Below are positions 8,591 through 16,718 of a stretch of DNA of 64,000 nucleotides, piece after piece. The stretch is from Fervidibacter canadensis (GTDB lineage: Bacteria > Armatimonadota > Fervidibacteria > Fervidibacterales > Fervidibacteraceae). The translations under genes were made by a program, and so were the position numbers. The stretch is taken from positions 62,001 to 126,000 of the forward strand of contig JBGOEJ010000008.1 of assembly GCA_041446545.1 (NCBI GenBank), given 5' to 3'. Numbering within the stretch: position 1 is the first letter of the stretch; every line of letters begins with the position of its first letter. Below the pieces are notes generated by a model. It searched no databases, had not been told where the DNA came from, and saw nothing but the letters and a program-made list of their open reading frames with translations.

Positions 8591-9262
8591 GTGGCAGCGG
8601 TTATTGACTGGGTGACCGTTAGCCCTTTCTTGAGCAATTGCTACCTTGTGGCGTGTCCCGTAACGAGGCAAGCCCTCCTCATTGATGCGGGCGATGAAGC
8701 CCATCGCATTCAGGCGATGATGTCCTTCCACCAAGTGACGGTCAAATTCATCGTCGCTACTCATGGGCATTTAGACCATGTGTTGGCGGTGAGGGCGCTC
8801 AAGGAAGCGACAGGGGCATCGTTTTTGATGCCTGAAGGGGAATGGGCGTTGGCACAACACGCTCACGAATTGGCGCCCTTTTACGGATGGGTTAACCCTG
8901 ACCCTGTGCCGATGCCCGACGGCTTTTTGCGGGAAGGTGACACTTTGACCGTTGGCACTCTCCCTTTCCAAATCCTTTCCGTGCCAGGGCATTCTCCTGA
9001 CCACATCGCCCTTTTCCTTCCCGAACCGCCAGGGCACTTGTTTTGTGGCGATGTCCTCTTCGCTGGGAGTGTCGGTCGGACAGACTTGCCCGGCGGTGAT
9101 GCAAGGCTTTTGCGGCAATCCCTCCGACGATTGATGACATTGCCCGATGAGACAATCGTCTACCCTGGGCACGGTCCTGCGACGACCATCGGGCAAGAAC
9201 GGAGGAACAACCCTTTCGTCAGCGAGGTGACCGACGGATGGGTCGGCGACCGAAGCGAATAG
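8591..9262 (+). CDS. Metallo-beta-lactamase fold hydrolase (glyoxalase II-like)
   Basis: A 223-residue MBL-fold metallohydrolase. The metal-binding motif THGHLDH is present, followed by the VPGHSPDH histidine, the DVLFAGSVGRTDLPGGD loop with its bridging aspartate and the C-terminal VYPGHGP histidine, all in the order seen in the YcbL/GloB-like hydroxyacylglutathione hydrolase group. It is shorter than true glyoxalase II because the C-terminal glutathione-binding domain is missing, so a generic thioester or phosphoester hydrolase is as likely. The GTG start at 8591 has AGGAG nine bases upstream. The 3' end overlaps the next gene by 25 bases, indicating translational coupling. Confidence 0.93.
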   Translation: MAAVIDWVTVSPFLSNCYLVACPVTRQALLIDAGDEAHRIQAMMSFHQVTVKFIVATHGHLDHVLAVRALKEATGASFLMPEGEWALAQHAHELAPFYGWVNPDPVPMPDGFLREGDTLTVGTLPFQILSVPGHSPDHIALFLPEPPGHLFCGDVLFAGSVGRTDLPGGDARLLRQSLRRLMTLPDETIVYPGHGPATTIGQERRNNPFVSEVTDGWVGDRSE

Positions 9263-9984
9263 ATTTGCCCGCCGATGTCCCTTCTCCTGAGCCTGTGACC
9301 CGACGCTCCCGCCGTCGGGGAAAAGCGGAGACAGAGCGCCTTAAAGAGCGCCCGATAAGCCCAACGGAAATGGAGGTCGGCGAAGAAGACACCTTTGCTC
9401 TGCCAGGACAACAAATCACCCGACTGGTTTTGGAGACAGTGGCTCAGATGCCGCCGCCGGGCGTGGGGCTGCGGACAATCGCAGGAATTTTGCGGGGCGA
9501 AACGCGGGCGAATTGGCTCAGTTACATCGCTCGCACCGAAAATTGGGGCGCTCTCTTCCCGAACTCTTTGGCAAGCGTGGAGGCGCTCTTGCAAGACTTG
9601 GTTCGGGCAGGTTACATAGAAGGCAAGCACTTCGTCCGCCTGACGGAAAAGGGACAACGGGCTTTAGAGGATGCTAACGAATTGCCCGTCCCTCGCCGTC
9701 CCTTGAAAGCCGTCCCGCCTTCCTTACGACCCTTGCTTTGGAAGTTGCTCTTGCTGAGGGCTCGGTTGGTCAACGAACGGAAAGCCCCTGGGTTGCTGAA
9801 AGACAGCGTGCTCTTGCAACTTCTGCAGCATCCACCCAAGCGCTTGAGCGAGTTGAAAAAGATGAAGGGCGTCGGGGCGTTCATCGCCAACAACTTGGGA
9901 AAAGAGATTGTCCGCGTCGTTCGGGAGTTTTTCCAGCGATCCGAAGCGTCCAAGAAAGAAGCGCCTTCTGACGGGGCGGCGTGA
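9238..9984 (+). CDS. Stand-alone RQC-HRDC domain protein (RecQ C-terminus-like, no helicase)
   Basis: A 248-residue protein with a basic N-terminal tail (about 1-55). A winged-helix segment at about 58-145 (LRTIAGILRGE, NSLASVEALLQDLVRAGYI, RLTEKGQRAL) resembles the RQC domain of RecQ helicases, and the C-terminal segment at about 165-230 (LLLLRARLVNERKAP, LSELKKMKGVGA) is a typical HRDC domain. No DEAD/helicase motifs are present here or in neighbouring frames, so this is a RecQ tail without the engine. It probably binds DNA. The ATG overlaps the metallo-hydrolase gene and has GAGGTGA upstream. Domain assignments rest on pattern recognition. Confidence 0.72.
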   Translation: MGRRPKRIDLPADVPSPEPVTRRSRRRGKAETERLKERPISPTEMEVGEEDTFALPGQQITRLVLETVAQMPPPGVGLRTIAGILRGETRANWLSYIARTENWGALFPNSLASVEALLQDLVRAGYIEGKHFVRLTEKGQRALEDANELPVPRRPLKAVPPSLRPLLWKLLLLRARLVNERKAPGLLKDSVLLQLLQHPPKRLSELKKMKGVGAFIANNLGKEIVRVVREFFQRSEASKKEAPSDGAA

Positions 9985-9995
9985 CCTTGCCTTCC

Positions 9996-11495
9996 TCAAC
10001 GCACTTCCACTTGGAAGCGTTCCACGATGGGTTTCATCAGCCCGTAAACATCCCGCGCCATCACAGCGCATTCATGGACACCGGGCTTGTCAAAGGTGAA
10101 ACTGACTTGCCGCCCTCGTCGGTCGGGCAAATCGGGTTGGATGCCATTTTCGTCCGTAAAGTCCCACAGGATTTCCATCGGCAAAACCGTTCCCGTCACG
10201 AAGGCTTCCATGGTGAGGGGCTGATTGACCCGAACGAAGTAGCGGGGAAGGGGTTTTTCGCCCGGGGCAGCGGGAGCAGGGAGCATTAACGCCGAAGAGC
10301 GCAACTGCAGGAAAGGTTGGTTGGGGGTGGCAGGGCGCAGGGTGATGCGGGCGATATACAGTTCGTCGGGAGCATCTCCTGAAATGCCCAAGCGATAAAG
10401 GCTCAAAGGTGGCTCAGGAGACTTGCCCGCCAATTGCAAGGGCACGACAAGGGTTGCCCAAAGGTCATCAAAAGTCAAGGCGTCGTCAGGTGGGAGGCGG
10501 AAGGTGACATTGAAACGCCCTTTGTCGGTGACCAGCAGCAGTGAGAGGTGCTTGAGGGTGTGAATGACAGCAGGTTGGCGCATGGGAGATTGCGTCCCTG
10601 CCATCCCTGGCGCTGTCCCGCCCATCCCAGGGCGTCCCAACCCACCTGGTCTGTAAGGCATGCCCGGTCCCGTCTCGCCACCGGGCATCCCACCGAGGAA
10701 ACCGCCAAGCGCACCGCCGTAGGGGTTGAGCATGCCGCCAGAAAGCCCCGCAGAGGGGTTGATGAAACGGCGCACTCCTAAGCGCCGTTGACGGCTTCCG
10801 CCGATGATGCCCATGCCACCATAGCCGAAGGGCGAAAACCCAGGACCGCCAAACGATCCACCCAGAAAGCCGGGAGCGCCACCGCCAGAAGGGCTGGCAG
10901 GTCCGCCGAAGGGAGCACCACCGAAGGGGGCGCCGCCAAAGGGTGGACCACCAAAAGGCATGCCTCCCGGCAAACCGCCTGGACCGTAGCCCGCTTCGCC
11001 CCCCGGTGGTCCTCCCGTTTCGGGACCGCTGACGCCAGGGGCGCCGGGCGCTCCCGCACCGGGCATGCCGGGAGCACTGGGTTGTCCTGTCGCCGAAGTT
11101 GTCGGGATTTCCAATGGGACAGGCGGGATGAGAGTGATGACCAATTCATAGTCGCTCAATGGTCGGGGCAATCGCAAGGGGCGGCTGAAGATTAGTTGCC
11201 CGCCTGAGCCATAGCCATCCGTGATGACCAACCATGCTGGCAAGCCGCGATAGATATGTTCGGCGACAGGAAACTGACTTTGCCCACTGCCCATCGGGGC
11301 TAACCGAGGTCGGAGGGGCAAAGTTTCCAAAGCGCCCTCAAAGAGGACGACTTCTCCTCGCTCGGGGGCGTCAAGGGGAGTTTCCTTTGTCGTCCATCGT
11401 TGCTGCAGCCATTCGGCGATAGGGTTTTGCGGGTATGCAAGGCTCATCAACGCTACGACACCGATGAGCAGGCTCACTGTCCCTCGTCGGAACAT
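9996..11495 (-). CDS. Exported protein with long Gly/Pro-rich linker and PKD-like C-terminal domain
   Basis: A 499-residue protein with a signal-peptide-like start (RRGTVSLLIGVVALMSLAYP). Residues of about 130-300 form a low-complexity linker rich in glycine, proline and phenylalanine, including repeats such as FGGPPFGGAPFGG and several GGMPGG blocks. Flanking parts look like beta-sheet domains, and the last 80 residues (EILWDFTDENG, FTFDKPGVHECAVMARD) resemble a PKD or immunoglobulin-like fold. The ATG at 11495 is chosen because AGGAGGCG lies just upstream. It is divergent from ffh and convergent with the RQC-HRDC gene. It is likely secreted or surface-exposed; function unknown. Confidence 0.75.
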   Translation of the reverse strand: MFRRGTVSLLIGVVALMSLAYPQNPIAEWLQQRWTTKETPLDAPERGEVVLFEGALETLPLRPRLAPMGSGQSQFPVAEHIYRGLPAWLVITDGYGSGGQLIFSRPLRLPRPLSDYELVITLIPPVPLEIPTTSATGQPSAPGMPGAGAPGAPGVSGPETGGPPGGEAGYGPGGLPGGMPFGGPPFGGAPFGGAPFGGPASPSGGGAPGFLGGSFGGPGFSPFGYGGMGIIGGSRQRRLGVRRFINPSAGLSGGMLNPYGGALGGFLGGMPGGETGPGMPYRPGGLGRPGMGGTAPGMAGTQSPMRQPAVIHTLKHLSLLLVTDKGRFNVTFRLPPDDALTFDDLWATLVVPLQLAGKSPEPPLSLYRLGISGDAPDELYIARITLRPATPNQPFLQLRSSALMLPAPAAPGEKPLPRYFVRVNQPLTMEAFVTGTVLPMEILWDFTDENGIQPDLPDRRGRQVSFTFDKPGVHECAVMARDVYGLMKPIVERFQVEVR

Positions 11496-11604
11496 GCTTT
11501 TTCGCCTCCTGCTTTTGAAGCGATGGACGAAAGGCACTTTCATTTTGCCACCTTTTCAGCAAACTTGTCTGCGCTATACTTGCCCCTTCGGAGGCGCATG
11601 GACG

Positions 11605-12936
11605 ATGTGGCGAGGATTGACGGAACGGTTGCAAGCGTTGCTTTCCCGATGGCGAGGACGGGGACGCTTGACGGAGGAAGAAGTAGACGAATGGCTGCGG
11701 GAGTTGCGGTTGAACTTGCTGGAAGCCGATGTGAACTTGCGCGTCGTCCGCCAATTCATCAGCCAATTGCGGGAGCGATTGCTAACGCCAGAGGTGTTGG
11801 AGCATCCCAACCCGTCCCGCCGCATGACCCAAATCGTTTACGAGGAACTGACCAAATTGCTGGGGGAAAAGCCTTCTCCGTTGGTCTTCGCACCGCAACC
11901 GCCGACAGTGTTTTTGTTGCTGGGTTTGCAAGGGTCGGGAAAGACGACGACTTGTGGGAAGTTGGCGATGCTGTTGAAAAAGCAAGGGCGGCGTCCTCTC
12001 CTTGTCGCCGCCGACTTGAAACGACCTGCCGCCGTTGAACAACTGGAGCAAATCGGCGAGAAAGCACAAGTGCCTGTCTTTGCGATGCGAGCAAGTTCGC
12101 CTGAGGATTTAGCCCGCGCAGCCCTTCATCACGCCCAAACGAACGCTCACGATGTCCTCCTCGTTGACTCGGCAGGTCGCTTGCACACCGACGAGGAGTT
12201 GATGGCGGAATTGAAGCGCCTCAAACAGGCGTTGCAACCTCACGAGGCGCTCATGGTGTTGGATGCGACGACGGGGCAAGATGCCGTGCGGGTCGCCGAA
12301 ACTTTTGATGCGGAAATCGGCATCACGGGAATCATCTTGACGAAACTGGACAGCGATGCAAGGGGCGGTGCGGTTCTTTCCGTCCGAGCGGTCACGGGCA
12401 AGCCCGTTAAACTCGTCGGAACGGGAGAGCACCTGAGCGATTTGGAAATTTTCCATCCCGACCGCATGGCGGCGCGCATTCTTGGCTTGGGCGATGTCTC
12501 TTCGCTGATGGAGCGCGTGGAGAGCCTCTTGGATGAGGCGACGGCAAAGCGGATGGAAGAGCGGTTGGCGAAGGGAACTTTCGGCTTGGACGATTTGCTT
12601 GTCCAATTGCGTCAAATGCGTCAGAAAGGTCCGTTGGAACAACTCCTCTCCCTTTTGCCGGGCTTGGGCGGGTTAGGCGGACCGCGTTGGCAAATAGACG
12701 AGCGAAAACTCAAGCGCATGGAAGCCATCATCCTGTCCATGACGCCAGAGGAACGGCGCAACCCTGACATCATTGATGGCTCTCGCAAACGGCGCATCGC
12801 CAAAGGCAGCGGGACAAGTGTTCAAGAAGTCAACCAACTCTTGCGCCAGTTCAAAGCGATGCGTGATACAATGAGACGGCTCGCTAAAGCGCGGCTGAGT
12901 GACAAGGAACTGCTCCGCCTTCTGGGCGGGATGTAG
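11605..12936 (+). CDS. ffh: Signal recognition particle protein Ffh (SRP54)
   Basis: The 443-residue GTPase of the bacterial signal recognition particle, which binds 4.5S RNA and nascent signal sequences and docks with FtsY at the membrane. The N domain (1-90) precedes the G domain with the P-loop GLQGSGKTT (107-115), DSAGR (188-192, a conservative change from DTAGR) and TKLD (246-249). The GTGEHLSDLEIF segment and the methionine-containing M domain with ARGSGTS-like AKGSGTSVQEVN complete it. The ATG at 11605 follows GGAGG by about ten bases. It heads the run rpsP-khpA-rimM-trmD. A TATACT hexamer at 11575-11580 may be part of its promoter, although no good -35 accompanies it. Confidence 0.98.
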   Translation: MWRGLTERLQALLSRWRGRGRLTEEEVDEWLRELRLNLLEADVNLRVVRQFISQLRERLLTPEVLEHPNPSRRMTQIVYEELTKLLGEKPSPLVFAPQPPTVFLLLGLQGSGKTTTCGKLAMLLKKQGRRPLLVAADLKRPAAVEQLEQIGEKAQVPVFAMRASSPEDLARAALHHAQTNAHDVLLVDSAGRLHTDEELMAELKRLKQALQPHEALMVLDATTGQDAVRVAETFDAEIGITGIILTKLDSDARGGAVLSVRAVTGKPVKLVGTGEHLSDLEIFHPDRMAARILGLGDVSSLMERVESLLDEATAKRMEERLAKGTFGLDDLLVQLRQMRQKGPLEQLLSLLPGLGGLGGPRWQIDERKLKRMEAIILSMTPEERRNPDIIDGSRKRRIAKGSGTSVQEVNQLLRQFKAMRDTMRRLAKARLSDKELLRLLGGM

Positions 12937-12979
12937 CCGTGCTTTTTCAACAGCCGAAGGGAAAGGAGGTGAGAGGGCT

Positions 12980-13270
12980 TTGGTGCGGATGCGTTTGATG
13001 CGGGTCGGGGCGAAAAATGACCCGCGCTACCGAATCGTTGTCGCCGATGCCCGCACCCGACGGGACGGTCGGTTCTTGGAAATCTTGGGCTACTACCATC
13101 CCACCCGCCAGCCCGAAGTGGTGCACATCAACAAGGAGCGAGCCCTTTATTGGCTCTCCGTCGGCGCTCAGCCGACGGAAACGGTCGTGCGGTTGCTGGC
13201 GAAATTGGGCATCTGGCAAGAGTTCCATCGGCTCAAAAAGGAACGAAAGCAAACGGCGAAAACGCCTTGA
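12980..13270 (+). CDS. rpsP: 30S ribosomal protein S16
   Basis: The 96-residue small-subunit protein S16, which binds 16S rRNA during 30S assembly. The signature VRMRLMRVGAKNDPRYRIVV and DGRFLEILGYYHP are unmistakable. The start is a TTG at 12980, giving M-V-R-M-R-L as in other S16 proteins; AAGGAGGTG lies eight bases upstream, while the GTG at 12983 and ATG at 12989 are less well spaced. It follows ffh by 43 bases, the standard arrangement with rimM and trmD downstream. Confidence 0.96.
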   Translation: MVRMRLMRVGAKNDPRYRIVVADARTRRDGRFLEILGYYHPTRQPEVVHINKERALYWLSVGAQPTETVVRLLAKLGIWQEFHRLKKERKQTAKTP

Positions 13271-13349
13271 CGGACTTTCTGCCCTTTGCCATTCCCTGCC
13301 ATGCTCAAAAACCCATCCCTGAGCGCGAGGAAGGAGGAGAGAGACAGGC

Positions 13350-13595
13350 ATGGAGCAGCGAACTTCCTTAGGGCAACTGGTGGAAACGATTGTCCGCTCC
13401 CTTGTGGACAACCCTAACGAGGTGCAAGTCCGCCAGATAGAGGGTGAACGGACGGTCATCGTGGAAGTGCGGGTCGCCCCCACCGATTTGGGAAAGGTCA
13501 TCGGCAAGCAGGGGCGCATCGCTACCGCCATCCGCACCTTAGCCCGCGCCGCCGCCACGAAGGCGGGCAAGAAGGTGACGGTGGAAATCCTGTAA
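13350..13595 (+). CDS. khpA: KH domain RNA-binding protein KhpA
   Basis: An 81-residue single KH-domain protein (YlqC/KhpA). The RNA-binding GxxG loop is GKQG at 52-55 within GKVIGKQGRIATAIRTL, followed by the C-terminal strand KKVTVEIL. In Gram-positive bacteria KhpA pairs with KhpB and affects cell division and small RNA; the partner is not in this window. It sits between rpsP and rimM, its conserved position. The ATG has AAGGAGGAG upstream. Confidence 0.95.
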   Translation: MEQRTSLGQLVETIVRSLVDNPNEVQVRQIEGERTVIVEVRVAPTDLGKVIGKQGRIATAIRTLARAAATKAGKKVTVEIL

Positions 13596-13680
13596 ATGGC
13601 AAGGATTGCCTTAGCGAGAAGGCATTCAGTCAATGCTCCGCCCTGAAGGGGCGAGGAAGCGCCTTGCAAGGTGAGTAGCC

Positions 13681-14259
13681 ATGCCGAGGCGCAAAACCGT
13701 GCCCATTATCGCCGACGAGTTGCGGGCATGGACGCAACCTGTCGGCACCATTGTCGCCACCCATGGGTTAAAAGGGGCAGTCAAGGTCCATCTCAAAGGG
13801 GCGACAGTGATGCCTTTGTTTGTGGTCGGGCAAACTTTTTGCCTGCTGGCGCCTTCTGGGCGACGGCAAAGGGTCACCGTGGAAAGCGTTTATGCCAAAG
13901 GTGCCAACCTCATCGTCAAGTTTGCCGAATTTAACCACATCTCAGAGGCGGAACAATGCATCGGCATGCAGTTGACCGTCCACAAGGATTGGCGCCCGAC
14001 ATTGCAGGAGGATGAATTCCTCGCCAGCGAACTTGTCGGCATGCAAGTCGTCACAGACGAGGGTGAAGAAGTGGGCGAAGTGCTGGAGGTGCTGGCGGCA
14101 GGGGCACAAGATGTCTTGGTGACGGAGCGGGGCATGATTCCGATGGTGCGACAATTCATCAAGGTGATAGACCGTCAAGCCCGCCGCATCGTCGTCACGC
14201 CTCAGCCCGGTTTGCTGGAGGAGGTGTCAAAGCAGCGACGGCGACGATGGCGAAAGTGA
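13681..14259 (+). CDS. rimM: Ribosome maturation factor RimM
   Basis: A 192-residue 16S rRNA processing factor that binds S19 and assists 30S head assembly. The N-terminal RimM beta barrel begins with VGTIVATHGLKGAVKV and the C-terminal PRC-barrel domain contains LVGMQVVTDEGEEVGEVLEV and the closing VIDRQARRIVVTPQPGLLE. A short basic tail (KQRRRRWRK) ends it. The ATG follows a GGTGAG site. The last 13 bases overlap trmD, so the two are translationally coupled. Confidence 0.96.
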   Translation: MPRRKTVPIIADELRAWTQPVGTIVATHGLKGAVKVHLKGATVMPLFVVGQTFCLLAPSGRRQRVTVESVYAKGANLIVKFAEFNHISEAEQCIGMQLTVHKDWRPTLQEDEFLASELVGMQVVTDEGEEVGEVLEVLAAGAQDVLVTERGMIPMVRQFIKVIDRQARRIVVTPQPGLLEEVSKQRRRRWRK

Positions 14260-15044
14260 CCTTCCATGTCTTCACCCTCTTCCCTGAATGGTTTGAGACG
14301 CCGTTGAAGGTGAGCATCATCGGGCGCGCCATCCGTGAAGGGCACATCGCTGTCCATTGCCACAACATTCGTGACTACGCTACCGACAAACATCGGACAG
14401 TGGACGACTATCCTTTTGGCGGCGGGGCAGGTTTGGTGCTGAAACCAGAGCCGATTTTTTCGGCAGTGGAAAGTGTGTTGGCAAAACTATCGCTCCCTTC
14501 AACTCCGCCCGTCATCCTGTTGTGCCCTCAAGGTCGTCCCTTCACCCAAAAGGTTGCCCAACAACTTGCTTGCCATCCCGTCTTGTTTTTGATTTGCGGG
14601 CACTATGAAGGCGTGGATGAGCGGGTGCGGGAACATTTGGTCACCGACGAATTGAGCGTCGGCGACTACATCTTGACAGGGGGCGAACCGGCGGCGATGG
14701 TCGTGATAGACGCGGTGGCTCGGTTAGTGCCCAGCGTCATTAACGCTGAATCTCCTGTGGAAGAGTCCTTTGCCAGTGGGCTGCTGGAGTATCCGCAATA
14801 CACTCGCCCGAGGGTTTTTCGGGGTTGGTCGGTGCCCGAAGTGTTGACTTCGGGCGACCATGAAGCCATCCGCCGATGGCGACGGCGGGAAGCCCTCAAA
14901 CGCACCCTATTGCGTCGTCCCGATTTGTTGGTGCGGGCGACCTTGACAGAAGAAGATTGGCAACTCTTGCGGGAAATAGAGGCGGAACTTTCCCACACCG
15001 GGCAATTGTTCGCCCAATGGCGGAAGTGGTCGGTGCTCCCTTAA
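14247..15044 (+). CDS. trmD: tRNA (guanine-N1)-methyltransferase TrmD
   Basis: A 265-residue SPOUT-class enzyme that makes m1G37 in tRNAs reading codons beginning with C, preventing +1 frameshifts. The N-terminal FHVFTLFPEWFETPL, the DDYPFGGGAGLVLKPEP loop, the SAM-knot segment LLCPQGRPFTQ...FLICGHYEGVDERV, and SVGDYILTGGEPAA are the standard TrmD motifs. The C-terminal helical domain closes with EEDWQLLREIEAEL. It ends the ffh-rpsP-khpA-rimM-trmD operon; its stop overlaps the stop of a convergent gene by four bases. Confidence 0.98.
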   Translation: MAKVTFHVFTLFPEWFETPLKVSIIGRAIREGHIAVHCHNIRDYATDKHRTVDDYPFGGGAGLVLKPEPIFSAVESVLAKLSLPSTPPVILLCPQGRPFTQKVAQQLACHPVLFLICGHYEGVDERVREHLVTDELSVGDYILTGGEPAAMVVIDAVARLVPSVINAESPVEESFASGLLEYPQYTRPRVFRGWSVPEVLTSGDHEAIRRWRRREALKRTLLRRPDLLVRATLTEEDWQLLREIEAELSHTGQLFAQWRKWSVLP

Positions 15045-15508
15045 AACCATCGCACGACCGGCATCAACGAAAGGGTCAGCCAAAGGGCTAACCTGACGGC
15101 ACTGAGTAAGTCTTGAGGATGGCTCTTTTGCCAAGGAGAGGGCGAAGAAGAGGACGGCTCCGATGAAAGGACGCCTCTCAAGGGCTCTGTCTTAGGGAAA
15201 GCGGAGCGCTCTTTTACTCGTTCCAACCATGCCCAAGTGGCTGCTAAGCAAAGGGCAGTAAGTTCCAAGAGGGGCAAAGGCGAACTTACTCCCGCAGCGG
15301 AGCGAACAGGAGGAAGGAGCACCGCTAACAGCAAACCTACCAAACTTGCCTGACAAAGATGCCGAACAAAACCTTGCACGGGGGGTGGGGCGAAAGAAGG
15401 AAGCCAAAGGACGGTTCCTACCATCCCTGTCCAGACGATAAACCCTTCCAACGACGGACGACGGAGTAAAGACGCCGCCATCTCTTGCAGCAACATCGCC
15501 ATCTCCAT
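15041..15508 (-). CDS. Small integral membrane protein of unknown function
   Basis: 155 residues with three to four hydrophobic segments: GFIVWTGMVGTVLWLPSF, ASLVGLLLAVLLPPV, LLELTALCLAATWAW and a C-terminal ALWLTLSLMPVV. A charged, serine-rich loop separates the third from the last. The ATG at 15508 is chosen because GGAGGGTG lies about eight bases upstream; the frame continues to 15637 without an SD. It converges on trmD with a four-base overlap. I recognise no family; being conserved nowhere obvious, it could be lineage-specific. Confidence 0.55.
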   Translation of the reverse strand: MEMAMLLQEMAASLLRRPSLEGFIVWTGMVGTVLWLPSFAPPPVQGFVRHLCQASLVGLLLAVLLPPVRSAAGVSSPLPLLELTALCLAATWAWLERVKERSAFPKTEPLRGVLSSEPSSSSPSPWQKSHPQDLLSAVRLALWLTLSLMPVVRWF

Positions 15509-15652
15509 CGCCAATTCACCCTCCGCTTGGGTGATGTGACAGCCGAGGGAGATTGTAACGGCTTCGGCAGTGTTTAGCAAGGGGCGAGAGAGGTCAGTCG
15601 GAAATGGAGCCCTGAGCGGCAAAAAGCCAAACCACAACAGACCTTTGTTGGG

Positions 15653-15667
15653 GCGGCTACAAGCCGC
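15653..15667. repeat. Perfect 6-bp palindrome with 3-base loop
   Basis: GCGGCT and AGCCGC flank ACA in the intergenic region 15509-15867. There is no T-run, so it is not a standard terminator. Confidence 0.5.
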
Positions 15668-15733
15668 AATAGGCTATCAACCGAGAAGTTTGTCAGCCAC
15701 GCCGTGCTAACAGCCACAAAAGGGGGACGAAAT

Positions 15734-15758
15734 CCTGTCGCAGGCTGCGCCCTACAGG
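15734..15758. repeat. Imperfect nested palindrome
   Basis: CCTGT and ACAGG arms enclose a second small palindrome, CGCA-GGC-TGCG. It lies in the 359-base stretch 15509-15867, which holds no gene but two palindromes and a promoter-like site. Confidence 0.4.
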
Positions 15759-15818
15759 TGATGAGGTTGCCGCCAAGACTTTCCGAACACCCTCCGAGTG
15801 CTGACGGCAAGGCAAGCG

Positions 15819-15827
15819 TGTTAAAAT
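15819..15827 (+). promoter_or_regulatory. Extended -10 promoter candidate upstream of the 75-residue gene and tRNA-Met
   Basis: TGtTAAAAT has the TGn extension and a good -10 hexamer; the best -35-like sequence (CTGACG, 15801-15806) has a short 15-base spacer. It sits 41 bases before the GTG at 15868 and could drive that gene, the tRNA and accB. Confidence 0.45.
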
Positions 15828-15867
15828 AGTGCGTCGGCTTTTCGTCCGAATCGGAGGTGTTTTGCCT

Positions 15868-16095
15868 GTGGCTGGTTTGCGGAAGGTGAAAATTGATTGG
15901 GACTTGTTGCGTTCCTTTGACCCCACACCTTTGCTGACTTTGGAGCAGGAATTGGAAGAGGCGGTGCGACAAGAGTATGAGGCGCGTCGGTTAGCCACTT
16001 TGCAGAAAGCCAAAGAACCCAAACGACGCCGTCGCCGAGGCGCCACCGCAGCGGAAGCGATCTCAGAAGAGATTGCCCCGATGCCGACACCGTAA
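15868..16095 (+). CDS. Small hypothetical protein with basic C-terminus
   Basis: A 75-residue protein beginning MAGLRKVKIDWDLLRSFDPTP, followed by a charged helix (LEQELEEAVRQEYEARRL) and a basic run KRRRRRG, then an acidic-proline tail. The GTG start at 15868 has GGAGGTG eight bases upstream, and an extended -10 promoter lies before it. It ends four bases before tRNA-Met, so they may share a transcript. The composition suggests a nucleic-acid or ribosome contact, but I recognise no family. Confidence 0.6.
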   Translation: MAGLRKVKIDWDLLRSFDPTPLLTLEQELEEAVRQEYEARRLATLQKAKEPKRRRRRGATAAEAISEEIAPMPTP

Positions 16096-16099
16096 AAAG

Positions 16100-16174
16100 G
16101 GCGGCGTAGCTCAGCGGCAGAGCACGCGGCTCATAACCGCGGGGTCCAGGGTTCAAATCCCTGCGCCGCCACCA
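16100..16174 (+). tRNA. tRNA-Met (CAU), elongator type
   Basis: A full cloverleaf is visible: acceptor stem GGCGGCG/CGCCGCC, D arm GCTC...GAGC, anticodon stem CGCGG/CCGCG with loop CTCATAA (anticodon CAT), T arm CAGGG TTCAAAT CCCTG, and an encoded CCA at 16172-16174. The G1-C72 pair and the lack of three consecutive G-C pairs of the initiator type in the anticodon stem argue against fMet. A CAU tRNA can also be the lysidine-modified tRNA-Ile2, but the GGCTCATAACC arm is typical of elongator Met. Confidence 0.93.
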
Positions 16175-16193
16175 TCTTTCGGGAGCGAGGGGT

Positions 16194-16700
16194 ATGGAGC
16201 GACTGCCCGAAGAAGCGTTGTCACCACCTTCCCTTGACTTAGACCTTTTGCGCGACCTCATCGCCTTAGTGGAACGGGAAGGCTTAGCGGAGTTGACCGT
16301 CCGTTGGGGCGATGTGGTTATCACCGTGCGAGGGCAAAGGGCAATGCCTTCGGCGGTTGTTCCTTCTTTGCCCTCCCCGTCGCCTTCCCCTGCTGTCTCA
16401 TCCCGCTTGTCGCGGAAGGAACGACCTGCGCCAACACCTTCCGTCCCTGAGGAGCGCCTCTTTCGCATCACTGCCCCCTTGACAGGCGTGTTTTATTCTC
16501 GCCCCCGCCCTGATGCTTCGCCTTTCGTTTCTGTCGGTTCTCCTGTGGAAGCGGGGCAAGTCGTTGCCCTCGTGGAAGCGATGAAGTTTTTCAACGAGGT
16601 GCGCAGTGAAGTCAGCGGCATCGTCCGAGAAATCGTCGCCAAAGATGGGCAACTGGTGCGGCACGGTGACACCCTTATCGTCGTGGAACGAAAGGATTGA
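16194..16700 (+). CDS. accB: Acetyl-CoA carboxylase biotin carboxyl carrier protein
   Basis: A 168-residue biotin carrier subunit (BCCP) of acetyl-CoA carboxylase, the first step of fatty acid synthesis. An N-terminal helical segment with LAELTVRWGDVVITVRG is followed by a Pro/Ser-rich linker (about 50-88) and the biotinyl domain with the biotin acceptor Lys131 in EAMKFFNEV. The phenylalanines replace the MM of the classical EAMKMMNEI motif. accC is usually adjacent but is absent here; instead secD follows by 18 bases. Confidence 0.94.
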   Translation: MERLPEEALSPPSLDLDLLRDLIALVEREGLAELTVRWGDVVITVRGQRAMPSAVVPSLPSPSPSPAVSSRLSRKERPAPTPSVPEERLFRITAPLTGVFYSRPRPDASPFVSVGSPVEAGQVVALVEAMKFFNEVRSEVSGIVREIVAKDGQLVRHGDTLIVVERKD

Positions 16701-16718
16701 CAGGAGGCGAAAAAGGAC

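Noticed and set aside
11464..11604. N-terminal extension of ffh up to 11464
   Set aside because: It would overlap the promoter and divergent gene start, and the SD and family length support ATG 11605.
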